DNA of 64,000 nucleotides from an uncultured Eubacteriales bacterium (GTDB lineage Bacteria; Bacillota; Clostridia; Christensenellales; Aristaeellaceae): NCBI GenBank assembly GCA_902799045.1, contig CADBZH010000002.1, positions 124,001 to 188,000 of the forward strand, read 5' to 3'. Shown piece by piece: positions 24,782 to 32,513 of this stretch (position 1 is its first letter; each line of letters starts with the position of its first letter). The notes under the pieces were generated by a model. It saw only the letters and a program-made list of their open reading frames with translations, ran no database searches and was not told where the DNA came from. The position numbers and the translations under genes were made by a program.

Positions 24782-26251
24782 ATGCCCGATACCGAAAGCA
24801 AAGTGCGCGCAGGAAAGCGTGAGATACCGATACCGAAGCCCACTACCGGGGCTTCGGACAATGTTCTGCGCGACGAAAGCAGCCTGTATGGCGACGAGGC
24901 AGAGCTGACGTCCCGTCGGCGCAAGCGCACGGACGCGCGGGTGCCGATCATGCGCGACCGAAAGCCGGAGGGCGCGGAAGAACCCGAAGACGCCGGAAAG
25001 GCGGAGGACGCGCAAAAAAAGAAGCACGGGGGGGAAAAGGCGAAGACACAGCTGCCAAAGATCGCGCCTTCGAAGAAAAAGAAGAAGCCCCGGCGCAAAA
25101 AGCGGCGCGTCTATCGCTCGTTCGTCGATCTGATGACCGCCTCCGGCAGCAGCGGTCCCTTCAAGCCCATCCGCCTGTTCGGGCGGGAGATCCGCTTCTG
25201 GCCCCTGATCGTTCTGGTGGCGGTGGCGTTCCTCGCCGGCGGCGTGATGCTGAACAACAGCAATTTGACCGTCACGGAGCAGACCGTCACCGTGGTAGGC
25301 CTGCCGAACGACCTGGAGGGCTATCGCATCGTGGTGCTCTCCGACATGAACGCCAAGCGCTTTGGCGACAGCCAGAGCCTGCTGCTCAGGACGCTGAACG
25401 GCATCAAGTATGACGCGATCTTCTGCGTGGGCGACATGGTGGGCAAGTCCGGCAACGCCGAGCCCTTCTGGGAATTCATCGAGGGGCTGCGCGACCCGGG
25501 CAAGGTGTATTTCATCTGTGGGGATTCCGACCCAGGCCCCTACATCAAGGGCGCACGAAGCACCGAAGGCATCCTCTCGCAGCTGGTGCTGGAGGACTGG
25601 ATCCTCGGCGCGGTGGAGCGCGGCGCGCACTATGTGGACACGCCCGTGTGCGTTCCCGTCAAGAGCGCGAACCTGTGGCTCTCCCCGGTCACCATGCTGA
25701 ACCTGGAGGCCATCAGCACCCTGGAGACCTGGAAGGATCAGACCGACCAGGAGGTGGACGGCGTGCGCTCCGGCATCTCGGACGACTACACCACCCTCCC
25801 CCTCACCACCTATCGCATGAAGCAGGCCGAGGCGCTCTACGAGGCCCAGCGCGCCATGAGCGCGGCGGACATCCACATCTCCCTGGCCCATGAGCCGCCG
25901 GCGGACGCCTTTATCTACACCAGCGAGGACCACGATTCCTCCACCGAGCGCTTCCTGACCGCGCCGGAGCTGATCGTCGCGGGCCACTACTGCGGCGGCG
26001 TCTGGCGGATCCCCGGCATCGGCGCGTTCTACGTGCCGGACAACACCATGGAGCGCGGCGGCTGGTTCCCGGATCAGGAGGACGTGGCCGAGCTGTCCGT
26101 CGTGGGTGAGACGCAGAAGTATGTCACTCGCGGCCTCTCCACCAATGGCGCGACGCCGCTTTTGCCCTTCCGGCTCTTCAACGAGCCGGAGATATCGGTG
26201 CTGACGCTCACCTCCACGCTGCCGGAGAACATGCTCGAGGCTGCGGGCTGA
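24782..26251 (+). CDS. Membrane-anchored metallophosphoesterase-fold protein, active site degenerate
   Basis: The 489-aa protein has a charged, disordered N-terminus (1-97), a basic block KKKKKPRRKKRR (about 98-110), one membrane segment (about 140-157), and an extracellular calcineurin-like domain. Family metal motifs are changed: D-x-H reads SDMN (188-190, His to Asn), GNHD reads GDSD (247-250), and GHTHGG reads GHYCGG; the GD of CVGDMV (217-218) and the His of LAHEPP remain. The C-terminal IPGIGAFYVPDNTMERGGWF matches YkuE-like phosphoesterases. I infer an inactive or re-purposed enzyme. GGGAG 6 nt upstream fixes the ATG. Confidence 0.8.
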   Translation: MPDTESKVRAGKREIPIPKPTTGASDNVLRDESSLYGDEAELTSRRRKRTDARVPIMRDRKPEGAEEPEDAGKAEDAQKKKHGGEKAKTQLPKIAPSKKKKKPRRKKRRVYRSFVDLMTASGSSGPFKPIRLFGREIRFWPLIVLVAVAFLAGGVMLNNSNLTVTEQTVTVVGLPNDLEGYRIVVLSDMNAKRFGDSQSLLLRTLNGIKYDAIFCVGDMVGKSGNAEPFWEFIEGLRDPGKVYFICGDSDPGPYIKGARSTEGILSQLVLEDWILGAVERGAHYVDTPVCVPVKSANLWLSPVTMLNLEAISTLETWKDQTDQEVDGVRSGISDDYTTLPLTTYRMKQAEALYEAQRAMSAADIHISLAHEPPADAFIYTSEDHDSSTERFLTAPELIVAGHYCGGVWRIPGIGAFYVPDNTMERGGWFPDQEDVAELSVVGETQKYVTRGLSTNGATPLLPFRLFNEPEISVLTLTSTLPENMLEAAG

Positions 26252-26275
26252 CCCGGCAAAAAAGACACACCATCC

Positions 26276-26330
26276 GATTCTTCGCTTTGCCCTGGATGAC
26301 CATTCAAGGCGAAGCGGAGAATCTTTTTTT
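26276..26330 (+). terminator. Terminator after the phosphoesterase-fold gene
   Basis: The stem GATTCTTCGCTTTGCC (26276-26291) and GGCGAAGCGGAGAATC (26308-26323) is followed by seven T. The left arm and loop resemble repeat PR1 (GATCCTTCGCTTCGCTCTGG then ATGAC), so this may be a domesticated PR1 copy. Confidence 0.88.
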
Positions 26331-26348
26331 GGGAATCGGCTCATAATA
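26318..26348 (+). promoter_or_regulatory. Possible sigma-G-type promoter of the ger operon
   Basis: CATAATA (26342-26348) resembles the forespore sigma-G -10 (CATnmTA). An 18-bp spacer leads back to AGAATC (26318-26323), a weak -35. The call rests mainly on the operon being germination genes. Confidence 0.3.
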
Positions 26349-26380
26349 CCCGTGATAACGCCGTGAAGGGAGAATGAGCC

Positions 26381-27856
26381 ATGGACGAGGCGTCGCTGCG
26401 CTCGGAGCTGACCGAGTCGCTGGATCAGAACGTCGAACGCCTGAAGAGTCTGCTGCGCAGCGATGTGAATTCGGACGCCCAGTTCAGGCGGCTGCGGGCG
26501 CTTGACACCGACCTGTGCGCCGTCTACATCGAGGGCATGGCCGACGACAGGAAGCTGAGCGACTTCGTGCTGCGGGCCTGTGAGGAGCGTCAGGACGCTC
26601 CTGGCGGGCCAATTGACGCCGAATACCTGATCCGGAATGTGCTGGAGATCGCCCAGTGCGAGACGGAGAGACGGGTCGAGGCGATTCTGGATAAGGTCGT
26701 CACGGGCATGTCGGCGCTGTTGATCGACGGCTGCGACGAGGCGGTGCTGCTGGAGACGCGCGGGTATCCGGCGCGACCGGTGAACAGGACCACGAACGAG
26801 TCGGTCGTGATCGGCGCGCAGGAGGGCTTTGTCGAGAGCCTGCGGACGAACATGACGCTGCTGAGGCGCTACCTCCCCTCCTACCGTCTGATCACCGAGT
26901 GCCTCGCCGTCGGGCGTGAAGCGCCCTGCCACGTGGCACTGGCCTACGTGGACGGCGTGGCGGATGCTTCGATCGTCGACGTGGCGCGTCAGAGGCTCTT
27001 GGGGATCGACGCCCGCAGCGTGCAGGGACTCGGCGCAGTGCAGCAGTTCATCGAGGACAGCCCCTTCGCGCTGCTTCCACAGATGCTCCAGACCGAGCGC
27101 CCGGACCGCGCCGCCGCCTGCCTGATGGAGGGCCAGGTGGTGCTGCTGGCGGACAATTCGCCCTTTGCGCTGGTCGCGCCGGTGACGCTGTTTCACCAGC
27201 TGCACGCCTCGGACGATTCCTTCGCCCGCTGGCAGTACGGCAGCTTCCTGCGCCTGATTCGGGTGATGGGCATGCTGGTCTCCGTGTTTCTGCCGGGGCT
27301 GTACATCGCCCTGACGGACTATCACATGCACCTTTTGCCACTGAGTCTTTTGGGCTCCATCGCGGAGGCGCGGGCGAACGTCCCCTTCCCCATCCTCGCG
27401 GAGATCCTCATCATGGAGTTTTCGTTCTACATGATCAACGAGGCGGGTACCCGCATGCCGCAGCAGATCGGCTCGGCGCTGGGCATTGTGGGCGCGCTGA
27501 TCCTTGGACAGGCCGCCGTTTCGGCCTCGATCATCAGCCCCATTCTCATCATCATCGTGGCCATCACCGGCCTCGGCAACTACGCCATCCCCGACTATGG
27601 CTTCGGCATCGCTCTGGTGATCTGCCGGCTGTTCGTCATCGCCTGTGGCGCCGCGCTGGGCCTGTATGGCGTGTGCCTTTCGGCGTTCGCGCTGCTTCTG
27701 GGCCTTGCGGGCATGCGCTCGCTGGGAATTCCCTATCTGGCGCCCGTCGCGCCGAAGCAGCCCCACAACCCGGATCTCCTGCTTCGGCTGCCGGTGTGGC
27801 TTCAGCGCAGGCCGATGTTCTTCGCGTCGAAGCGGGAAAGGCGGGCGGCGGGATGA
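26381..27856 (+). CDS. gerAA: Spore germination protein, GerA A-subunit
   Basis: The 491-aa protein has a soluble N-terminal domain (about 1-280) with DGCDEAVLLETRGYPARPVN and RTNMTLLRRYL, then five or so hydrophobic helices starting at FLRLIRVMGMLVSVFLPGLYIA and including SFYMINEAGTRMPQQIG, the strongest GerA signature. GerAA forms an inner spore-membrane channel subunit that opens when nutrients bind the B subunit. AAGGGAGA 8 nt upstream sets the start. The gene overlaps gerAB by ATGA. Confidence 0.93.
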   Translation: MDEASLRSELTESLDQNVERLKSLLRSDVNSDAQFRRLRALDTDLCAVYIEGMADDRKLSDFVLRACEERQDAPGGPIDAEYLIRNVLEIAQCETERRVEAILDKVVTGMSALLIDGCDEAVLLETRGYPARPVNRTTNESVVIGAQEGFVESLRTNMTLLRRYLPSYRLITECLAVGREAPCHVALAYVDGVADASIVDVARQRLLGIDARSVQGLGAVQQFIEDSPFALLPQMLQTERPDRAAACLMEGQVVLLADNSPFALVAPVTLFHQLHASDDSFARWQYGSFLRLIRVMGMLVSVFLPGLYIALTDYHMHLLPLSLLGSIAEARANVPFPILAEILIMEFSFYMINEAGTRMPQQIGSALGIVGALILGQAAVSASIISPILIIIVAITGLGNYAIPDYGFGIALVICRLFVIACGAALGLYGVCLSAFALLLGLAGMRSLGIPYLAPVAPKQPHNPDLLLRLPVWLQRRPMFFASKRERRAAG

Positions 27857-28830
27857 GGCTTCGGATCGGGGCAAGGCCCGCCCGCGCCGCCGCGCTCTGC
27901 GCCATCGCCGCCAGGGTCTTCATGGGGCTCACTGTGGATATGCCGACCACGCGAAACGGCGCGTGGCTCTCGGCGCTGTTCGGCGCTCTGCTGGCCGGAC
28001 CATGGCTGGCGTTCCTGCGGTACGCCCGGGCGCGAGGCATGCTCCTTCGGTCGGCGCTCCTGGCCGTCACCGTGATCGACGCCGCCGCGGTGCTGGCCGC
28101 GCTGGCGCGCTCGGCGGGCTATCTGGCGCTGGATCGCACCTCCCCCGCCCTGCTGGCCATACCGGCGGGGATCGCGCTTCTGTGGGGCGTGTGGCGAAAC
28201 GGAGACGCCGTCGGGTACGCGGCGATGATCTGGGCGAGGATCGCGCTTGCGCTTCTTCTGATCGTCGGCTTCCTGCAGGCGCGCAGCTTCAAGCCGGCCT
28301 GGCTCACGCCCGTCCTCGGAAGCGGCTGGCCGGACGTGCTCGACGGCGGCGTTCACGCGGCGGGGTGGATCGTCTCGGCCTCGGGCATTCTCTTCGTCGT
28401 CGAGGAGGACGGTGGCGCCGGGCCCGCGCTCGGCGCGCTTGCGGGCGGCGTCGGCGTGGCGGCGCTGCTGATCGTCCTCGCGGGCATGCTGACGCCGACC
28501 CGCGCCTTGAGTGGCTGGATCATTCGCCTGGACGACCTGCTCTGCAACGGACGCGCGCCGCTGTATCTCCAGCTGCCGCTGATCGCGCTGTGGTTTGCCG
28601 CGCTTTTGCACCTGCTGGCCTGCCAGTGCTTCGCCGCGGCGGCGCTTGTTCAGAGGCTGACCGGCGCGGGCGGCAGGCTCTGCGGAACGCTGATCGTGCT
28701 GGCCGCGCTGCTGCTGTCCCGGGTCGGTGTGCTGGAGATGGCTTCCGCCATGCTGGCCCGATACGGCTTTGCGGCAACGGCGGCATTGACGGCGCTCTCC
28801 GCGCGACGGAAGGGAGGATTGAGCGCTTGA
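27853..28830 (+). CDS. gerAB: Spore germination protein, GerA B-subunit (amino acid permease-like)
   Basis: The 325-aa protein is almost entirely hydrophobic, with about ten membrane helices, and fits the APC-superfamily-like GerAB subunit that binds the germinant. It starts with an ATG overlapping the gerAA stop and ends overlapping the gerAC start. The sequence is very rich in Ala, Leu and Gly, so motif support is weaker than for gerAA and the position in the operon carries much of the call. The germinant cannot be predicted. Confidence 0.82.
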   Translation: MRLRIGARPARAAALCAIAARVFMGLTVDMPTTRNGAWLSALFGALLAGPWLAFLRYARARGMLLRSALLAVTVIDAAAVLAALARSAGYLALDRTSPALLAIPAGIALLWGVWRNGDAVGYAAMIWARIALALLLIVGFLQARSFKPAWLTPVLGSGWPDVLDGGVHAAGWIVSASGILFVVEEDGGAGPALGALAGGVGVAALLIVLAGMLTPTRALSGWIIRLDDLLCNGRAPLYLQLPLIALWFAALLHLLACQCFAAAALVQRLTGAGGRLCGTLIVLAALLLSRVGVLEMASAMLARYGFAATAALTALSARRKGGLSA

Positions 28831-29939
28831 GGACCACGGGACTGGCGCTGATACTGGCGCTTTTGATGATGGCCCTGACCGGCTGCCGCGTGTCCGGGGA
28901 GCTGGAAAACCAGGCCTATGTGCTGGTGCTGGGCCTGGATCGCGAGCCCGGTGGCGCGCTGAACCTGACGGCCAAGGTGCCGCAGATCGGAAAGTCCGGC
29001 GATTCGTCAGAAGCCTCCGGCGGCGAATACCTCTTGTTCACCGGCAGCGGCGACGACTGGCCGCAGGCGCTGGAGGCGCTGGAGCAGGCGACGCCCCGAC
29101 AGATGAACCTGAGCCACATCGAGATGCTGGTGGTCTCGGAGACGCTGGCCCGTCAGGAAGGCTTCGCGACGCTGGCGAACCGCGTGGCCGAGACGCCCCA
29201 CCTCTACACCACCGCCCGCTTCGTGGTGTGCGAGGGCCGTGCCCGGGATTTCATCGACGCCCAGGAGACCGTGATCGGCACGCGCCTCTCCAGCGAGATC
29301 GACGCCATGCTGGATCACTATGCCGAGCACGGCTATATCCCGGAAGCCAGCTTCGCGGACGCCTGCTACGCCATGAGCTCATTCTATGCAGACCCCGTCG
29401 CCATCCACGGAAGCCTCGCCAGCGAGGATCAGGCCGCCGCTGCGCTGACGAGGCCGCCGGAGATGCCCTCTGGCGAAGCCTCCCCGATGGCTCAGCGCTA
29501 TTCGGGCGCGGTCCTGTTTCGATCCGGGCGCATGGTGGGCACGCTGTCACCGGCCCAAACGGCGCTTCTGAGCCTCATTCGCGGCGGCAGGATCGCCCTG
29601 CCGGTGGAATGCTCGGGCAAGCGCTATGCGCTGACGCCGGAGGGCGCGCCGCAAAGGCACGTCTTATTCGAGGACGATCGGCTGACGCTGCGGGTCGACG
29701 CGCGCTTTTCCACGCCGGACGACCTGTGCGACGCGGACGCGCGGGCGCTGGAGGCGATCCTGGAGGCCGACATGGCGGGTGTGATCGCCGCCTGTCAGTC
29801 GCTTGAGACGGACCCCTTCGGCTTCGCGGAAGCCGCCTCGGGGCGCTTCTCAACGCTCGACGAATGGAGGGCCTGGCGTTGGGATCAGCGCTATGCCTCG
29901 GCTGCGGTCGACGTGCGTATCACGATCTGCAGAAGCTGA
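28827..29939 (+). CDS. gerAC: Spore germination lipoprotein, GerA C-subunit
   Basis: The 370-aa protein starts at TTG 28827 (GGGAGG 9 nt upstream) and overlaps the gerAB stop. A lipoprotein signal ends in ALTGC, followed by SGELENQAYVLVLGLDRE, the typical GerAC opening (cf. xWxExENxAxVxxxGID). Ger(x)C-type domains fill residues 30-370, including QATPRQMNLSHIEMLVVSE. It is anchored to the inner spore membrane and needed for the function of the A and B subunits. A strong 16-bp stem follows. Confidence 0.9.
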   Translation: MRTTGLALILALLMMALTGCRVSGELENQAYVLVLGLDREPGGALNLTAKVPQIGKSGDSSEASGGEYLLFTGSGDDWPQALEALEQATPRQMNLSHIEMLVVSETLARQEGFATLANRVAETPHLYTTARFVVCEGRARDFIDAQETVIGTRLSSEIDAMLDHYAEHGYIPEASFADACYAMSSFYADPVAIHGSLASEDQAAAALTRPPEMPSGEASPMAQRYSGAVLFRSGRMVGTLSPAQTALLSLIRGGRIALPVECSGKRYALTPEGAPQRHVLFEDDRLTLRVDARFSTPDDLCDADARALEAILEADMAGVIAACQSLETDPFGFAEAASGRFSTLDEWRAWRWDQRYASAAVDVRITICRS

Positions 29940-29942
29940 CAA

Positions 29943-29976
29943 ACAGGGCCGCGAAGCAAATGCTTCGCGGCCCTGT
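29943..29976. terminator. Strong hairpin between gerAC and the DUF1540 gene
   Basis: A perfect 16-bp stem (29943-29958 with 29961-29976) with a 2-nt loop lies between two convergent genes. Neither side has a proper T tract, so its efficiency as an intrinsic terminator is uncertain. Confidence 0.65.
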
Positions 29977-29985
29977 CCGCGCGGG

Positions 29986-30159
29986 TCACTTCCTGGAATA
30001 GCTGCCGCACATGCTCTCGTCGGCGGGCATGCCGCTCGCGCAATCCTTGCAGGGCTCCACGCGAATGGCCCTCAGGGAGCAGAATTCCTCGTCGCCGCAA
30101 TGGTATTCGCAGCTGGAAACGCGGCAGTGGATGCTGGTGTTCGGCTTCATCTGGGACAT
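29986..30159 (-). CDS. DUF1540 domain protein, 57 aa
   Basis: Reading the minus strand from the ATG at 30159 to the TGA at 29986-29988 gives a 57-aa protein starting MSQMKPNTSIHCRVSSC, followed by YHCGDEEFCSLRAIRVE and CKDC. Spacing of the cysteines matches the DUF1540 domain common in spore-forming Clostridia. GGAGG 8 nt upstream of the ATG supports translation. Six cysteines and two histidines suggest a small zinc-binding fold. The function is unknown. Confidence 0.88.
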   Translation of the reverse strand: MSQMKPNTSIHCRVSSCEYHCGDEEFCSLRAIRVEPCKDCASGMPADESMCGSYSRK

Positions 30160-30241
30160 GGTTCATTCCTCCATCCTTTTGATTGCGCCGTGCGCGATAC
30201 TATTTTCTCCCGGCGGTCGACATTTCATGCGGCCAGGATGA

Positions 30242-30270
30242 TTGCCATTTCACGTTCGCTGTGTTATAAT
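30242..30270 (+). promoter_or_regulatory. Promoter of the flavodiiron gene
   Basis: TTGCCA (30242-30247) and a perfect TATAAT (30265-30270) are spaced by 17 bp, with a leader of about 43 nt to the ATG. Confidence 0.85.
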
Positions 30271-30320
30271 CATCATTGGAAATTAACGGGCGCAAAGGCC
30301 CGTGCAAAGGAGGCCGCAAC

Positions 30321-32165
30321 ATGTATTGCGTGAAGCAGATCACCCAGGATATCTATTGGGTGGGCGGCAGCGACCGCCGCCTCGCCCTGTTTGAAAACGT
30401 CTACCCCATCCCCAACGGCGTCTCCTACAACGCCTACCTGGTGCTGGACGAGCAGACCGTGCTGTTTGACACGGTGGACAGGAGCGTCAGCGAGATCTTC
30501 TTTGAAAACCTCGAGCACCTGCTCAACGGCCGGGCGCTGGATTACCTGGTGGTGAACCACATGGAGCCGGACCACTGCGCCACGATGGCGGAGCTGGTGC
30601 TGCGCTATCCGAGCGTGAAGATCGTCACCAATGCCAAGGCGCTGAACATGATCAAAAACTACTTCACCTTCGACATCGACAGCCGCGTGACCCTCGTCAA
30701 GGAGAAGGACACGCTCACCACCGGCCGCCACACCTTCGCCTTCGTGATGGCCCCGATGGTGCACTGGCCGGAGGTCATGGTCTCCTACGACGTGACGGAC
30801 AAGGTGCTGTTTTCCGCCGACGCCTTCGGCACCTTCGGCGCGCTGAACGGCAATCTCTTTGCCGACGAGCTGAACTTCGAGACCGAATACCTGGACGACG
30901 CCCGCCGTTATTACACCAACATCGTCGGCAAGTACGGCACCCAGGTGCAGACCCTGCTGAAGAAGGCGGCGGACCTGGAGATCGCGTACATCTGCCCGCT
31001 ACACGGCCCCGTCTGGCGCAAAGACATCGGCTGGTTCATCGAAAAATACCAGCTTTGGAGCAGCTATACCCCCGAGGAGGACGGCGTGATCGTGGCCTAC
31101 GCCTCCGTGTACGGCCACACCGAGAACGTCGCGAACATCATCGCCTCCAAGCTGGCCGACGCCGGCGTTCGCAACGTGAAGATGTACGACGTGTCCGTCA
31201 CCCATCCCTCCTACATCGTCTCCGAGGCCTTCCGCGTCAGCCACATCGTGTTCGCCTCCACCACCTACAACGCGGGTATCTTCGTGAACATGGAGAACGC
31301 GCTGCACGACCTGGTGGCCCACAACATCCAGAACCGCACCATCGCCATCGTCGAAAACGGCAGTTGGGCGCCCACCGCCGGCGGATTGATGCGGGAGCTG
31401 CTGGGCAGGCTGAAGAACACCACGATCCTGGAGAACACGCTGACCGTCAAGTCCTCGCTGAAGGACGCGCAGATGGCGGAGCTGGACGAGCTGGTGAGCG
31501 CCATTGTTGAAACGCTGCCCAGGCCCGAGGTCATCGAGCACAAGCCCAGCGAGGCGGTCGAGCCGAACGCCATGTTCAAATTCAGCTACGGCCTGTTCGT
31601 GCTGACGGCGAAGGACGGCGACAAGGACAACGGCTGCATCATCAACACCGCCGCCCAGCTGACTGACAATCCCAAGCGCGTCACCATCGCCGTAAACAAG
31701 GCCAACTACACCCACGACATGATTCTGAAGACCGGCGTATTCAACCTCTCGGTGCTCACCACGGAGGCGCCCTTCGACATCTTCAGGTATTACGGCTTCC
31801 AGTCCGGCCGCGAGGTGAACAAGTTCCCCGGCAGCGGCTTCCCCCGCAGCAAGAACGGCCTGATCTTCATCACCGGCTGCGTGAACGCCTTCATCTCCGG
31901 CAAGGTGGTGGAGAGCCACGACTACGGCACCCACACCCTGTTCGTGGCCGACGTGACCGAAGCCCAGGTGCTCGGAAGCCAGCCCTCCGTCACCTACGCC
32001 TACTACTTCGACCACATCAAGCCCAAGCCGCCGAAGCCCGCCGAGCAGAAGACCGGCTGGGTCTGCAAGATCTGCGGCTATGTCTACGAGGGCGAGGAAC
32101 TGCCCGCCGACTTCATCTGCCCCCTGTGCAAGCACGGCGCGGCGGACTTTGAAAAGCTGAAATAG
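30321..32165 (+). CDS. Flavodiiron protein fused to flavin reductase and rubredoxin domains
   Basis: The 614-aa protein has four modules: a metallo-beta-lactamase-like diiron domain (about 1-250, with VNHMEPDHCATM and PLHGPVW), a flavodoxin domain binding FMN (about 255-400, VAYASVYGHTENVA), a flavin-reductase-like domain (about 415-555), and a C-terminal rubredoxin (about 565-614, CKICGYVYEG and CPLCKHGA). Flavodiiron proteins reduce oxygen to water or NO to nitrous oxide. Fusing the electron-transfer partners suggests a self-contained NAD(P)H-to-oxygen chain, which protects an anaerobe; the donor is inferred. AAAGGAGG 7 nt upstream sets the start. Confidence 0.95.
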   Translation: MYCVKQITQDIYWVGGSDRRLALFENVYPIPNGVSYNAYLVLDEQTVLFDTVDRSVSEIFFENLEHLLNGRALDYLVVNHMEPDHCATMAELVLRYPSVKIVTNAKALNMIKNYFTFDIDSRVTLVKEKDTLTTGRHTFAFVMAPMVHWPEVMVSYDVTDKVLFSADAFGTFGALNGNLFADELNFETEYLDDARRYYTNIVGKYGTQVQTLLKKAADLEIAYICPLHGPVWRKDIGWFIEKYQLWSSYTPEEDGVIVAYASVYGHTENVANIIASKLADAGVRNVKMYDVSVTHPSYIVSEAFRVSHIVFASTTYNAGIFVNMENALHDLVAHNIQNRTIAIVENGSWAPTAGGLMRELLGRLKNTTILENTLTVKSSLKDAQMAELDELVSAIVETLPRPEVIEHKPSEAVEPNAMFKFSYGLFVLTAKDGDKDNGCIINTAAQLTDNPKRVTIAVNKANYTHDMILKTGVFNLSVLTTEAPFDIFRYYGFQSGREVNKFPGSGFPRSKNGLIFITGCVNAFISGKVVESHDYGTHTLFVADVTEAQVLGSQPSVTYAYYFDHIKPKPPKPAEQKTGWVCKICGYVYEGEELPADFICPLCKHGAADFEKLK

Positions 32166-32179
32166 CCCGTCCCACACGA

Positions 32180-32509
32180 GGGGCTGTCTCATACTAAATT
32201 CCATCTAATCCATGCACATCTGCGTGCGTCTTTTCCGCCCTGGCTGTGCTTCGCTTCAGTCAACGATGCGCTGCATCGCCTCCCTCCCTCCCTCCGCTCA
32301 GCTTTGCCAGAACGAAAAATCCACTCCGCATTTGTACATGTTTTAGAAGGAATTTAGTATCAGAACGCATAAGCATACAGCCGGGTCAGCATATGCAGGG
32401 GCGCCATTGCGCAGCCCGCCAGGAAAAACGATGTGATTCGTGCCTGGGCGGGCGCCGCAACGGCGCCCCTACACCTGCTTTATGCATGCAAATTCGTTTT
32501 GAGACGGCC
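32180..32509 (+). mobile_element. Miniature element M1, copy 1 (interrupted)
   Basis: The left end GGGGCTGTCTCA is matched in inverse by TGAGACGGCC at the right end. After removing the inner insertion the remaining ~159 bp matches the reverse complement of 38350-38507, including AACGCATAAGC, AGGAAAAACGATG and the GC-rich GGCGCCGCAACGGC palindrome. It has no coding capacity, so it is a MITE-like non-autonomous element. Confidence 0.85.
32192..32359. mobile_element. Miniature element M2 inserted in M1
   Basis: This 168-bp segment has inverted ends TACTAAATTCC...GGAATTTAGTA, with similarity continuing imperfectly to about 33 bp. It is flanked by TCA on both sides (32189-32191 and 32360-32362). 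Removing it with one TCA restores CTGTCTCA-GAACGCATAAG, which is the uninterrupted arrangement in the other M1 copy. Confidence 0.85.
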
Positions 32510-32513
32510 TGGT

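Larger units (their letters stand above)
32166..32513. other. 348-bp intergenic region filled by nested miniature elements
   Basis: Almost the whole gap is the outer element (32180-32509) with the inner element inside it. I see no promoter or gene. Confidence 0.75.
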
